From positions 1 to 24,067 of the forward strand of contig QFOV01000018.1 of NCBI GenBank assembly GCA_003248565.1: a stretch of 24,067 bases of DNA. Reading direction: 5' to 3'. This document shows, one piece after another, positions 1 through 6,322 of the stretch. This DNA comes from Stenotrophomonas sp. GTDB taxonomy: Bacteria; Pseudomonadota; Gammaproteobacteria; Xanthomonadales; Xanthomonadaceae. A program made the position numbers and the translations under genes. Position 1 is the stretch's first letter. Each line of letters begins with the position of its first letter. The notes beneath the pieces are model-generated. The model did not search any database and was not told where the DNA came from. It worked only from the letters and a program-made list of their open reading frames with translations.

Positions 1-1010
1 ACCTGGGTGCCAGCATTGCCGCCCAAGCCGGCGACAATCGGCATCAGTACCGCCAGGGCCACCAGCTTGTCGATGGTGCCCTCGAAATGGCCGACCACGC
101 TGGAGGCGAGGAAGGCCGTGCAGAGGTTGACCGACAGCCACATCAGGCGACGGCGCATGGCGCGCCAGACCGGGCTGAACAGATCTTCGTCTTCGTCCAG
201 ACCGGCCGCACCCAGGGCCTGGTGATCGGCCTGGCCGCGGATGATGTCGACCACGTCATCGATGGTGATGCGGCCGATCAGGATGTTGTTGTCATCCACC
301 ACCGGTGCCGAGACCCAGTCATGATCGGAGAACTGGCGGGCCACTTCGTCGGCGCTTTCGCCCACGTCGATGGCCGGCTGTTCATCGTCGATCAGACGGT
401 TGATCGGGGTGGTGTCTTCGTGGGTGACCAGCGAGGCCAGCGACAACCGGCCCAGATACTGGTGGCGACGGCTGACCACGAACAGGTGATCGGTGTGGTC
501 GGGCAGCTCGCCGCGCAGGCGCAGGTAGCGCAGCACCACGTCGACATTGACGTCGGCGCGCACGGTGACCACGTCCGGGTTCATCAAGCGGCCGGCGGTG
601 TCTTCCGGATAGGACAGCACCTGCTCGAGCCGCTCGCGGTTCTCGCGGTCCATCGACTTGAGCACTTCGTCGATGACCGTATCGGGCAGGTCCTCGACCA
701 GATCGGCAAGGTCGTCGATGTCCAGGTCTTCGACCGCGGCGATGATCTCGTCCGCGTCCATGTCCGCCAGCAGGCTTTCGCGCACGTCTTCACCGACATG
801 CACCAGCACCTCGCCGTCGTCCTCGGCATCGACCAGGCCCCACACCACTTCGCGCTTGCCGGGCGGCAGCGATTCAAGCAGGTTGCCGATCTCGGCCGGC
901 GACAAGGTGTTGACCAGGCGACGCACCGGCCCCAGGCGGCCACTGTCCAATGCATCGGAAAGCAGGCGCAGCTGGCGTGCGGTCTTGTCGTGGCGTACGG
1001 CTTCGGCCAT
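1..1010 (-). CDS. mgtE: MgtE family magnesium transporter (3' end beyond window)
   Basis: MgtE proteins are Mg2+-gated, Mg2+-selective channels of the inner membrane. The visible 336 residues begin at ATG 1008-1010, preceded by a GGGAG ribosome-binding sequence about 6 nt upstream. In order they hold an acidic helical N domain (about 1-130) of the MgtE_N type, a tandem CBS pair (about 135-265) carrying stretches such as DVVLRYLRLRGELPD and IGRITIDDVVDIIRG, a connecting helix rich in Arg, and the first membrane segments ending in AGLGGNAGTQ, a typical MgtE membrane-domain motif. Family members are about 450 residues, so roughly a quarter, most of the membrane domain, lies left of position 1. 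It is the last visible gene of the PTS block, 118 bp after ptsI, and could share its transcript or have its own promoter in that gap. The reading frame is open throughout; I rate the identification as very secure. Confidence 0.93.
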   Translation of the reverse strand, partial: MAEAVRHDKTARQLRLLSDALDSGRLGPVRRLVNTLSPAEIGNLLESLPPGKREVVWGLVDAEDDGEVLVHVGEDVRESLLADMDADEIIAAVEDLDIDDLADLVEDLPDTVIDEVLKSMDRENRERLEQVLSYPEDTAGRLMNPDVVTVRADVNVDVVLRYLRLRGELPDHTDHLFVVSRRHQYLGRLSLASLVTHEDTTPINRLIDDEQPAIDVGESADEVARQFSDHDWVSAPVVDDNNILIGRITIDDVVDIIRGQADHQALGAAGLDEDEDLFSPVWRAMRRRLMWLSVNLCTAFLASSVVGHFEGTIDKLVALAVLMPIVAGLGGNAGTQ

Positions 1011-1128
1011 GCGCAGCTCCCGGTATGGTGATGGCCGCTGTCCGTGGCGACTAGGCGCCAACGGCGGTGTTTAGCCCGCCATTATCACGTGCGACGCGCG
1101 GGCTTGCATACAACCGTTGCGCCCGGAA
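1011..1128 (-). promoter_or_regulatory. ptsI-mgtE intergenic region with stem-loop
   Basis: This 118-bp gap separates ptsI from mgtE. An inverted repeat at 1060-1067 / 1076-1083 (aacggcgg, 8-nt loop, ccgccatt) gives an 8-bp stem with one G.U pair on the minus-strand RNA. On the minus strand the hexamer GATAAT (plus 1081-1086) resembles a sigma-70 -10 box, but I find no good -35 at 17 bp, and a start from it would fall inside the hairpin. There is no T-tract after the stem, so it is not a classical terminator. A regulatory role (attenuation, mRNA processing, or a separate mgtE promoter) is inference. Confidence 0.3.
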
Positions 1129-2850
1129 TCAGTTTCCGGCGCTGCCGGTGATCCAGCGTTCAATGCCGCGGCGGTCGCGTGCAGCCAGCAATTGCGGGGC
1201 CTGCAGGCGCAGCTCGGCCAGGTTCACTTCACGGATGGCGCGCCGCACTTCCAGCAAAGTCGCCGGATGCAGACTGAACTCGGTCAGTCCCAAGGCCAGC
1301 AGCAGGGCTGTCATGCGCGCGTCACCTGCCATTTCACCGCAGACCGCTACCGGGGTTTCGTGCCGCTGCGCGGTCTCGATCACCTGGTACAGCAGCCGCA
1401 GCACGGCCGGATGCAAGGGCGAATACAGCTCGGCCACGGCATCATTGTTGCGGTCGGCGGCCAGCAGGTACTGGACCAGATCGTTGGTGCCGATCGACAG
1501 GAAGTCGACCTGGTCAATGAAGGTCTCCAGTGCGATTGCGGCTGCCGGCACTTCGATCATCGCCCCGACCGGAATGTTCTCCGCCACCTCATGGCCGTCA
1601 TTGCGCAGGGTCGCGGCCAGCCGTGATAGCCGTCGCCGTACCGCCATGATCTCCTCACGGGTGGTCAGCATCGGCACCAGGATGCGCAGCGGGCCGTAGC
1701 CGGAGGCACGCAGGATTGCCCGCAGCTGGGTGTCGGAGACTTTCGGACGGGCCAGCGACAGGCGCACGCCACGCAGGCCCAGTGCAGGGTTTTCTTCGCT
1801 GCTGAGTACCAGGCCGGTGCGGTCGGCCTTGTCCGCACCCAGGTCCAGGGTGCGGATGGTGACCGGACGCCCACTCATGCCCAGCACGGTGTCGCGGTAG
1901 ACGCGGAACTGTTCTTCTTCGTCAGGCAGCTGGTTGCGCTGCATGAACAGGAATTCGGTGCGGTACAGGCCCAGTCCGCGGGCACCCAGTGCATGCGCCT
2001 GGGCGACGTCGTCATGCGATTCGGCGTTGGCGAGCAGGGTGATTTCCGCACCATCGAGGGTGCGGGTGGGCTTTGCCCGCAAGCGGCCAAGTTCGCGTTG
2101 CTCGCGGGCCAGCTCGCGTTGTCGGCTGCGGTACTGGCGCAGGTCGTCCGGGGCCGGATCGACCACGATCTCGCCGTTGACGCCGTCCAGGATCAGTACG
2201 TCGCCATCGCTGACCTTCTGCAGCACCGCACTGGCGGCCACCACCAGCGGCATATGCAGGCTGCGGGCGAGGATGGCACTGTGCGAAAGCACGCTGCCGG
2301 CACTGCTGACGATGCCGACCACGCCTTGCGCCTGCAGCTGTGCCAGCTCCGAAGGGGCGACGTTTTCGCAGACCAGGATCTCGCCGGCCAGTCCCTTCAT
2401 GGTGGTGGTGCGTTTGTGCAGGAAGGACTGGATGCGACCAATCACATGGTCCAGATCATCCATCCGGCTTTTCAGGTAAGCATCTTCCATGCCTTCGAAC
2501 ACCTGCGCTAGGCGGTCGCGCTGCACGCGCAGGGCGTGGCTGGCGCTGTAGCGCTTGCTGCGTACCAGCTCGTCTAGCCCGGTCAGCAGTTCCGGGTCGT
2601 CCAGCAGCATGGCGTGCAGTTCGAGGAACTCACCGACCTCGGACGGCAATGCACCTTGCAGGCGGGTGCGCAGTTCGCGCATTTCCTGGCGGGCCGCGTC
2701 TGTGGCGCGGTGCAGGCGTTCGAGCTCGTGTTCCACCGCAGCGGCAGCGACGCGCTTTTCACCAATGTCCTGGACGTGCGGCAGGCGCACGCGGGCGCGG
2801 CCCAGGGCAGAGCCACGGGAAGCCGGCAAGCCCGTTAGACGGGTCACCAC
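1129..2850 (-). CDS. ptsI: Phosphoenolpyruvate-protein phosphotransferase (PTS enzyme I)
   Basis: Enzyme I takes phosphate from PEP and passes it to HPr in the cytoplasm. From the GTG at 2850 the protein is 573 residues, matching the usual length of about 575. The N-terminal HPr-binding/phosphohistidine region ends in SSAGSVLSHSAILARSL, with the active His at about 190. The C-terminal PEP-binding TIM barrel contains LGLYRTEFLFM, the signature DFLSIGTNDLVQYLLAADRN and VAVCGEMAGD with its catalytic Cys. The open frame runs upstream to 2961, but that extension overlaps ptsH and has no family character. Two tandem GTG codons (2850, 2847) follow a GGGAG sequence at suitable spacing, so the start is placed there. 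No GAF domain precedes it, so this is PtsI and not the nitrogen-type PtsP. It lies 46 bp after ptsH and 118 bp before mgtE. Confidence 0.96.
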   Translation of the reverse strand: MVTRLTGLPASRGSALGRARVRLPHVQDIGEKRVAAAAVEHELERLHRATDAARQEMRELRTRLQGALPSEVGEFLELHAMLLDDPELLTGLDELVRSKRYSASHALRVQRDRLAQVFEGMEDAYLKSRMDDLDHVIGRIQSFLHKRTTTMKGLAGEILVCENVAPSELAQLQAQGVVGIVSSAGSVLSHSAILARSLHMPLVVAASAVLQKVSDGDVLILDGVNGEIVVDPAPDDLRQYRSRQRELAREQRELGRLRAKPTRTLDGAEITLLANAESHDDVAQAHALGARGLGLYRTEFLFMQRNQLPDEEEQFRVYRDTVLGMSGRPVTIRTLDLGADKADRTGLVLSSEENPALGLRGVRLSLARPKVSDTQLRAILRASGYGPLRILVPMLTTREEIMAVRRRLSRLAATLRNDGHEVAENIPVGAMIEVPAAAIALETFIDQVDFLSIGTNDLVQYLLAADRNNDAVAELYSPLHPAVLRLLYQVIETAQRHETPVAVCGEMAGDARMTALLLALGLTEFSLHPATLLEVRRAIREVNLAELRLQAPQLLAARDRRGIERWITGSAGN

Positions 2851-2896
2851 TGCACGCTCCCGACCCTGGCTGCAGCTGCGCGCGCGGCCTGCGGCA

Positions 2897-3166
2897 TCAG
2901 CTGTCCTCGTCGAAACGACGCTCGAACAGCGCAGCAACTGCCTCCAATGCGGCAGCTTCATCTTCGCCGTCCACGCGTACCGTGACCGGCGTGCCTTGGG
3001 CGGCGGCCAGCAACATCACGCCCATGATGCTCTTGGCGTTGACCTCGCGGCCCTTGGCCACAAGCGTGGCGTTGGAGCGGAAGGCGGAAAGCACCTGCAC
3101 CAGTTTGGCGGTGGCCCGGGCGTGCAGCCCCAGCCGGTTGGAAACCATGAGTTCTTGTTCAAGCAT
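2897..3166 (-). CDS. ptsH: Phosphocarrier protein HPr
   Basis: HPr shuttles phosphate between enzyme I and EIIA proteins and, in organisms with HprK, is also phosphorylated on a serine. From ATG 3164-3166 it has 89 residues. The phospho-acceptor His15 lies in NRLGLHARATAKLV, and Ser46 lies in VNAKSIMGVM, the regulatory site for HPr kinase. Both are in their canonical positions only with this start; an upstream in-frame start at 3184 would add six non-homologous residues. Its first bases overlap the end of the EIIA gene by 8 bp, suggesting translational coupling. The presence of Ser46 fits the hprK gene found about 1.4 kb upstream in the same string. Confidence 0.96.
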   Translation of the reverse strand: MLEQELMVSNRLGLHARATAKLVQVLSAFRSNATLVAKGREVNAKSIMGVMLLAAAQGTPVTVRVDGEDEAAALEAVAALFERRFDEDS

Positions 3167-3551
3167 CGTCGGTGATGACTCCATTGCGAGCGCCCGCCGC
3201 CGCAGTGGCGGGCAGTTGGTCCAATCCCTGTTCCGGATAGTTCATTACCCGCAGCAACATCGCCAGACTCAATCCCGATACGCGCTTGGTAGGCGTGCCC
3301 AGGCGCGCCAGTTTGCCGGCAAGATTGCTCGGGCTGGCGCCATACAGATCGGTCAGTATCAACACGCCGCCTTCACCTTCCACCCGCCGCATCGCCGCAG
3401 AGGCGGCAGGCAGCAGGGCATCCAGGTCGGCGTCGAACGGCACTTCGAACGCTTCTGTTTTCAGCGGCAATTGCCGCAACAAGGCGGTCGTCACTTCCAG
3501 CAGGGAAGTGCCGACACCGGTATGAGTAACTAGAAGAATGCCGCAGGTCAT
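3159..3551 (-). CDS. PTS EIIA component, mannose/sorbose (Man) family
   Basis: This 130-residue cytoplasmic protein is a free-standing EIIA of the mannose family. The N-terminus GILLVTHTGVG carries the phosphorylatable His10, and GGVLILTDLYGASPSNLAGKL is the second typical family segment around residues 62-82. No EIIB, EIIC or EIID of the mannose type is present in the window, so a transport role is not supported locally. In related proteobacteria such orphan EIIA-Man proteins are regarded as regulatory, and I infer the same here. The ATG at 3549-3551 directly abuts an inverted repeat that would sequester the only nearby SD-like bases (CAGGG). It is translationally linked to ptsH by an 8-bp overlap. 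Confidence 0.92.
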   Translation of the reverse strand: MTCGILLVTHTGVGTSLLEVTTALLRQLPLKTEAFEVPFDADLDALLPAASAAMRRVEGEGGVLILTDLYGASPSNLAGKLARLGTPTKRVSGLSLAMLLRVMNYPEQGLDQLPATAAAGARNGVITDDA

Positions 3552-3649
3552 CCCTGAACGTTAACAGGTCAGGGTGAGTCCGCGATAGCGCTTAAAACTG
3601 TCTTCTGTGTGCCATTCAGGGCATGCGCGTCTGGCGCGCATGCGCCCGC
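3552..3649 (-). promoter_or_regulatory. Structured leader between rapZ and the EIIA gene
   Basis: This 98-bp gap is the longest break between rpoN and ptsI. It has two features. First, a perfect 6-bp inverted repeat ccctga (3552-3557) / tcaggg (3569-3574), 11 nt apart, touches the EIIA start codon. Second, a perfect 9-bp inverted repeat gcatgcgcg (3621-3629) / cgcgcatgc (3635-3643) with a 5-nt loop lies 6 bp beyond the rapZ stop. A further copy of tcaggg sits at 3616-3621 and could pair with the same ccctga, so two alternative folds are possible. The upper hairpin has no T-tract following it on the minus strand, which argues against an intrinsic terminator. A promoter or post-transcriptional control point for the EIIA-HPr-EI genes is inferred. 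Confidence 0.45.
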
Positions 3650-4528
3650 TCAGTCCTGTTCGCGATGGAAGGTGGCCACGTCCTGCCAGCCCTGCTCGCG
3701 GGCATGCCGGGCGAGGCGTTCGGCCAGGTACACCGAGCGGTGCTTGCCGCCAGTGCAGCCAAAGGCCACGGTGACATAGCTGCGGGTTTCGCTGCCCAGC
3801 TTCGGCAGCCAGGTGTCGAGCAGGTCCTGCAGCTGGGTGACGTAGCGCACCACCTCTGGCTGCGCGTCCAGGTACTCGCGGACTTCGCGGTCGCGTCCGG
3901 TCAGCGAGCGCAGTTCCGGGTCCCAGTGCGGATTGGGCAGCACCCGTGCGTCGAACACGAAGTCGGCTTCGGCCGGCACGCCGCGCTTGTAGGCGAAGGA
4001 CTCGAACAGCAACGAGAGTTTGTTCTCATGGCTGAGTGCAAACTCGGTGATCACCCGGCGCCGCAGCTGGTGCACGTTGAGGCGGGTGGTATCGATGATG
4101 GCGTCGGCTTCGCGCCGCAGTGGGGCGGTCAGCTCGCGTTCGCGGCTGATGGCTTCCGGCAGCGAAAGGCCCAGGTGGCTCAGCGGATGGCGGCGACGGG
4201 TATCGGCATAGCGGGCCAGCAGAGTGTCGTCGTCAGCCTCGAAGAACAGCAGGCGCGCTTCAATACCGTAATCGCGGGCGGTTTTACGCCAGCTGGCCAG
4301 TTGGCTGAGGTCGCTGCGGCCTCGCACATCGATGCCGACCACCAGTCGCTGCGGCCGGGTCTCCTCGCGTTCGCCGAGCACGCCGCGCACGAACTCCGGC
4401 AGCAGGCTTACCGGGATGTTGTCCGAGCAGTAATAGTCCAGGTCTTCAAAGGTCTTCAACGCCACCGATTTGCCCGACCCGGACAGGCCGCTGACGATGA
4501 TCAATACCGATGCGGGGTGCGCACTCAT
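3650..4528 (-). CDS. rapZ: RNase adapter protein RapZ (YvcJ family P-loop protein)
   Basis: RapZ/YvcJ proteins bind nucleotides and, in Escherichia coli, bind small RNAs that control GlmS (glucosamine-6-phosphate synthase). This 292-residue protein has the Walker A GLSGSGKS at residues 14-21, the YvcJ-type segment DLDYYCSDNIPVSLLPEF, the middle element VVGIDVRGRSDL and the C-terminal signature AFGCTGGKHRSVYLAERLA. Length is normal. Its ATG overlaps the hprK stop by 4 bp. Adjacency to ptsN and hprK is typical for many proteobacteria. Whether it acts through small RNAs here cannot be read from this window; no GlmY/GlmZ-like gene is visible. Confidence 0.94.
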   Translation of the reverse strand: MSAHPASVLIIVSGLSGSGKSVALKTFEDLDYYCSDNIPVSLLPEFVRGVLGEREETRPQRLVVGIDVRGRSDLSQLASWRKTARDYGIEARLLFFEADDDTLLARYADTRRRHPLSHLGLSLPEAISRERELTAPLRREADAIIDTTRLNVHQLRRRVITEFALSHENKLSLLFESFAYKRGVPAEADFVFDARVLPNPHWDPELRSLTGRDREVREYLDAQPEVVRYVTQLQDLLDTWLPKLGSETRSYVTVAFGCTGGKHRSVYLAERLARHAREQGWQDVATFHREQD

Positions 4529-5475
4529 GAACTGCGTTGCTCCAGCAGGTTGCTATGGCGGGCGATGAACATCGCCGCCGGGTCGATGCCCTTGGTGCGC
4601 AGGATGTGCAGGCGGGTGGCGGCCTCGGTCAGCACCGCCAGGTTGCGTCCGGGCATCACCGGCAAGGTGATCAGCGGCACGTCCAGGTCGAGCACGTGGC
4701 GCTTGCCGGAATCGCCGGTCAGGCGCTCATAGCCATAGCTGCTGGGCTCGGTCATCGGCTTGGTCAGGTGGACGATGAGGCGAAGGTACTTGTTCTTCTT
4801 TACAGAAGTGTCACCAAACATCTGGCGCACGTTCAGCACGCCCAGTCCGCGCACCTCCAGCAGGTCCTGCAGCAGCTCCGGGCAGGTGCCGTCGAGCACG
4901 TCCGGGGCAATCTGGGTGAATTCGGGGGCATCGTCGGCGACCAGGCGGTGGCCGCGGGACAGCAGTTCCAGTGCCAGTTCGCTCTTGCCTGAGCCTGCCT
5001 CACCCGTGATCAACACGCCGATGGAGTAGATCTCCATGAATACGCCATGCAGGATCACCCGTGGCGCCAGCGTGCGGGCCAGGTGGTAGCTGATGTGGTT
5101 GAGCAGCTCATGGCCGCGGCGTGGCGACACCCACAACGGGGTCTGCGATTCGTCGGCGGCCGAGCGCAGGTCTTCCGGGCAGCCATGGCTTTTGGTGATC
5201 ACCAGCGCCAGTGGCCGCGCCTGGATGATGCGCTCGATCACTTCCCAGCGCTGGCGGGCATCCAGCGAATCCAGCCAGGTCAGTTCCTCGGTGCCGAGGA
5301 TCTGCACCTTGTTCGGGTAGATGGTGTTGAGGTAGCCGGCCAGCGAGGGCCGCCGCGAGACGGTATTTCCGGCCTCCAGTTCACGTTGCGCACCGGCATG
5401 GCCGGCGACCCAGCGCAGGTCGAGCTTCTCGCGCTGCTGGTCGAAGAGTTCCTGGGCGGTGATGCTGGTATTCAT
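4525..5475 (-). CDS. hprK: HPr kinase/phosphorylase
   Basis: HprK phosphorylates HPr on Ser46 with ATP and removes that phosphate by phosphorolysis, linking metabolic state to PTS activity. The 316-residue protein has an N-terminal DRTGG-like domain (1-130) and a C-terminal kinase domain with the conserved HG at 143-144, Walker A GEAGSGKS at 158-165, the catalytic Asp pair in VADDAPEF (181-182) and the HprK signature LLEVRGLGVLNVRQMFG. DVPLITLPVMPGRNLAVL near the C-terminus is also typical. It overlaps ptsN and rapZ by 4 bp each, implying coupled translation. The substrate site (Ser46 of HPr) is encoded in the same string, so the kinase-substrate pair is complete. Confidence 0.95.
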   Translation of the reverse strand: MNTSITAQELFDQQREKLDLRWVAGHAGAQRELEAGNTVSRRPSLAGYLNTIYPNKVQILGTEELTWLDSLDARQRWEVIERIIQARPLALVITKSHGCPEDLRSAADESQTPLWVSPRRGHELLNHISYHLARTLAPRVILHGVFMEIYSIGVLITGEAGSGKSELALELLSRGHRLVADDAPEFTQIAPDVLDGTCPELLQDLLEVRGLGVLNVRQMFGDTSVKKNKYLRLIVHLTKPMTEPSSYGYERLTGDSGKRHVLDLDVPLITLPVMPGRNLAVLTEAATRLHILRTKGIDPAAMFIARHSNLLEQRSS

Positions 5476-5924
5476 CCGCGACGCGCCTGTTGCGGGTTGA
5501 TGATGATGTCTTTGAGGGTCTGCGCATCGGGGGCAACGCGCAGTGCCTGGCGGATGTCGGCGTCGGAGAAGATCTCCGCCAGCTCGGACAGCAGCATCAG
5601 GTGTTGGTGGGTGTAATGCGCGGGTACGGCCATGGCGAAGACCAGGTCCACCGGTTCGTCGCCGCCGAAGTCAACGGGTTGTTGCAGCCGTAGCAGGGCG
5701 CCGCGAGGTTCCTGCAGGGTTTCCGAACGCCCGTGGGGAATGGCGATGCCGTGGCCAATGGCGGTGCTGCCGACGTTTTCACGTTCGCGCAGGCTTGAAA
5801 ACAGGCTGTCCGCGCCGGCTTCACGACAGGCGAGAAGGCGGGAGGCGGCTATCAGGGTGCTGTCTCGATCAGCGACCGCGAGTACCTGGGTACTCACGGC
5901 CGCCATCAGGTCGGTCAACGGCAT
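5472..5924 (-). CDS. ptsN: Nitrogen-regulatory PTS EIIA (EIIA-Ntr)
   Basis: PtsN is a 150-residue cytoplasmic EIIA of the fructose/mannitol fold; its phosphorylation state controls processes such as potassium uptake and sigma-54-linked functions rather than sugar import. The phosphorylatable His is at 64 in GHGIAIPHGRSE, the PTS EIIA type-2 signature, and the C-terminal half carries HYTHQHLMLLSELAEIF. It follows hpf by 25 bp and overlaps hprK by 4 bp. The rpoN-hpf-ptsN order is the standard proteobacterial one. The matching nitrogen enzyme I (PtsP) is not in the window, so either PtsI/HPr here or a PtsP elsewhere would phosphorylate it. Confidence 0.95.
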   Translation of the reverse strand: MPLTDLMAAVSTQVLAVADRDSTLIAASRLLACREAGADSLFSSLRERENVGSTAIGHGIAIPHGRSETLQEPRGALLRLQQPVDFGGDEPVDLVFAMAVPAHYTHQHLMLLSELAEIFSDADIRQALRVAPDAQTLKDIIINPQQARRG

Positions 5925-5949
5925 GTTGGCTTACGGCTGGGTATAAAGA

Positions 5950-6264
5950 TCAGCCATTGTCGCGCAGAGCATGCGATGCGTGGGGAAGATGCTTTTCCTT
6001 GTGCTTTATGACCAGTCGGTCGAGCTTGTCGGCCAAGACGTCGATGGCTGCGTACATGGTGGGTTCGGCAGCATCGGCGTGCAGGGTGCGCCCGGGTAGA
6101 TTCACCGTGGCGACGACGAGGTAGTCAGGCTTGCGGGTGGACAACTGGACTCGTACTTCGCAGTGCTGGTCGAAGTGCCGACCCAGCCGCTCCAGCTTTG
6201 TTTCCACGTACTCCTTCAGGGCAGGCGTGACTTCAACTTGCTGGCCATACGTCTCGATACGCAT
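5950..6264 (-). CDS. hpf: Ribosome hibernation promoting factor (short HPF, YhbH type)
   Basis: The 104-residue protein belongs to the HPF/YfiA family, which binds the 30S decoding region and helps form inactive 100S ribosomes in stationary phase. Visible family features are the N-terminal MRIETYGQQVEVTPALKEYV, the basic stretch around VIKHKEKH and the length of a short HPF without the C-terminal dimerisation domain of long HPF. A strong AGGAGG lies 6-7 nt upstream of the ATG at 6262-6264, one of the best ribosome-binding sites in the string, consistent with high expression. It sits between rpoN and ptsN, which is why it was once called a sigma-54 modulation protein. Confidence 0.94.
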   Translation of the reverse strand: MRIETYGQQVEVTPALKEYVETKLERLGRHFDQHCEVRVQLSTRKPDYLVVATVNLPGRTLHADAAEPTMYAAIDVLADKLDRLVIKHKEKHLPHASHALRDNG

Positions 6265-6322
6265 CGGATTCCTCCTGTGGTTCGGGGTTGCCTAATGAAC
6301 CCTGCGCTGCTCAACGAATGCT

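Noticed and set aside
87..1031. 314-residue plus-strand open frame opposite mgtE
   Set aside because: Composition (Val/Asp/His/Gln-rich) is that of an antisense frame of high-G+C coding DNA; the minus-strand MgtE is clear.
1060..1083. Possible Mg2+ riboswitch before mgtE
   Set aside because: Only one 8-bp hairpin is visible in 118 bp; none of the multi-helix structure of M-box or mgtA-type leaders can be recognised.
3600..3620. Sigma-54-like promoter TGGCAC on the minus strand before the EIIA gene
   Set aside because: The -24 half (TGGCAC) is good, but the -12 position has AC where GC of TTGC is needed, so the site is incomplete.
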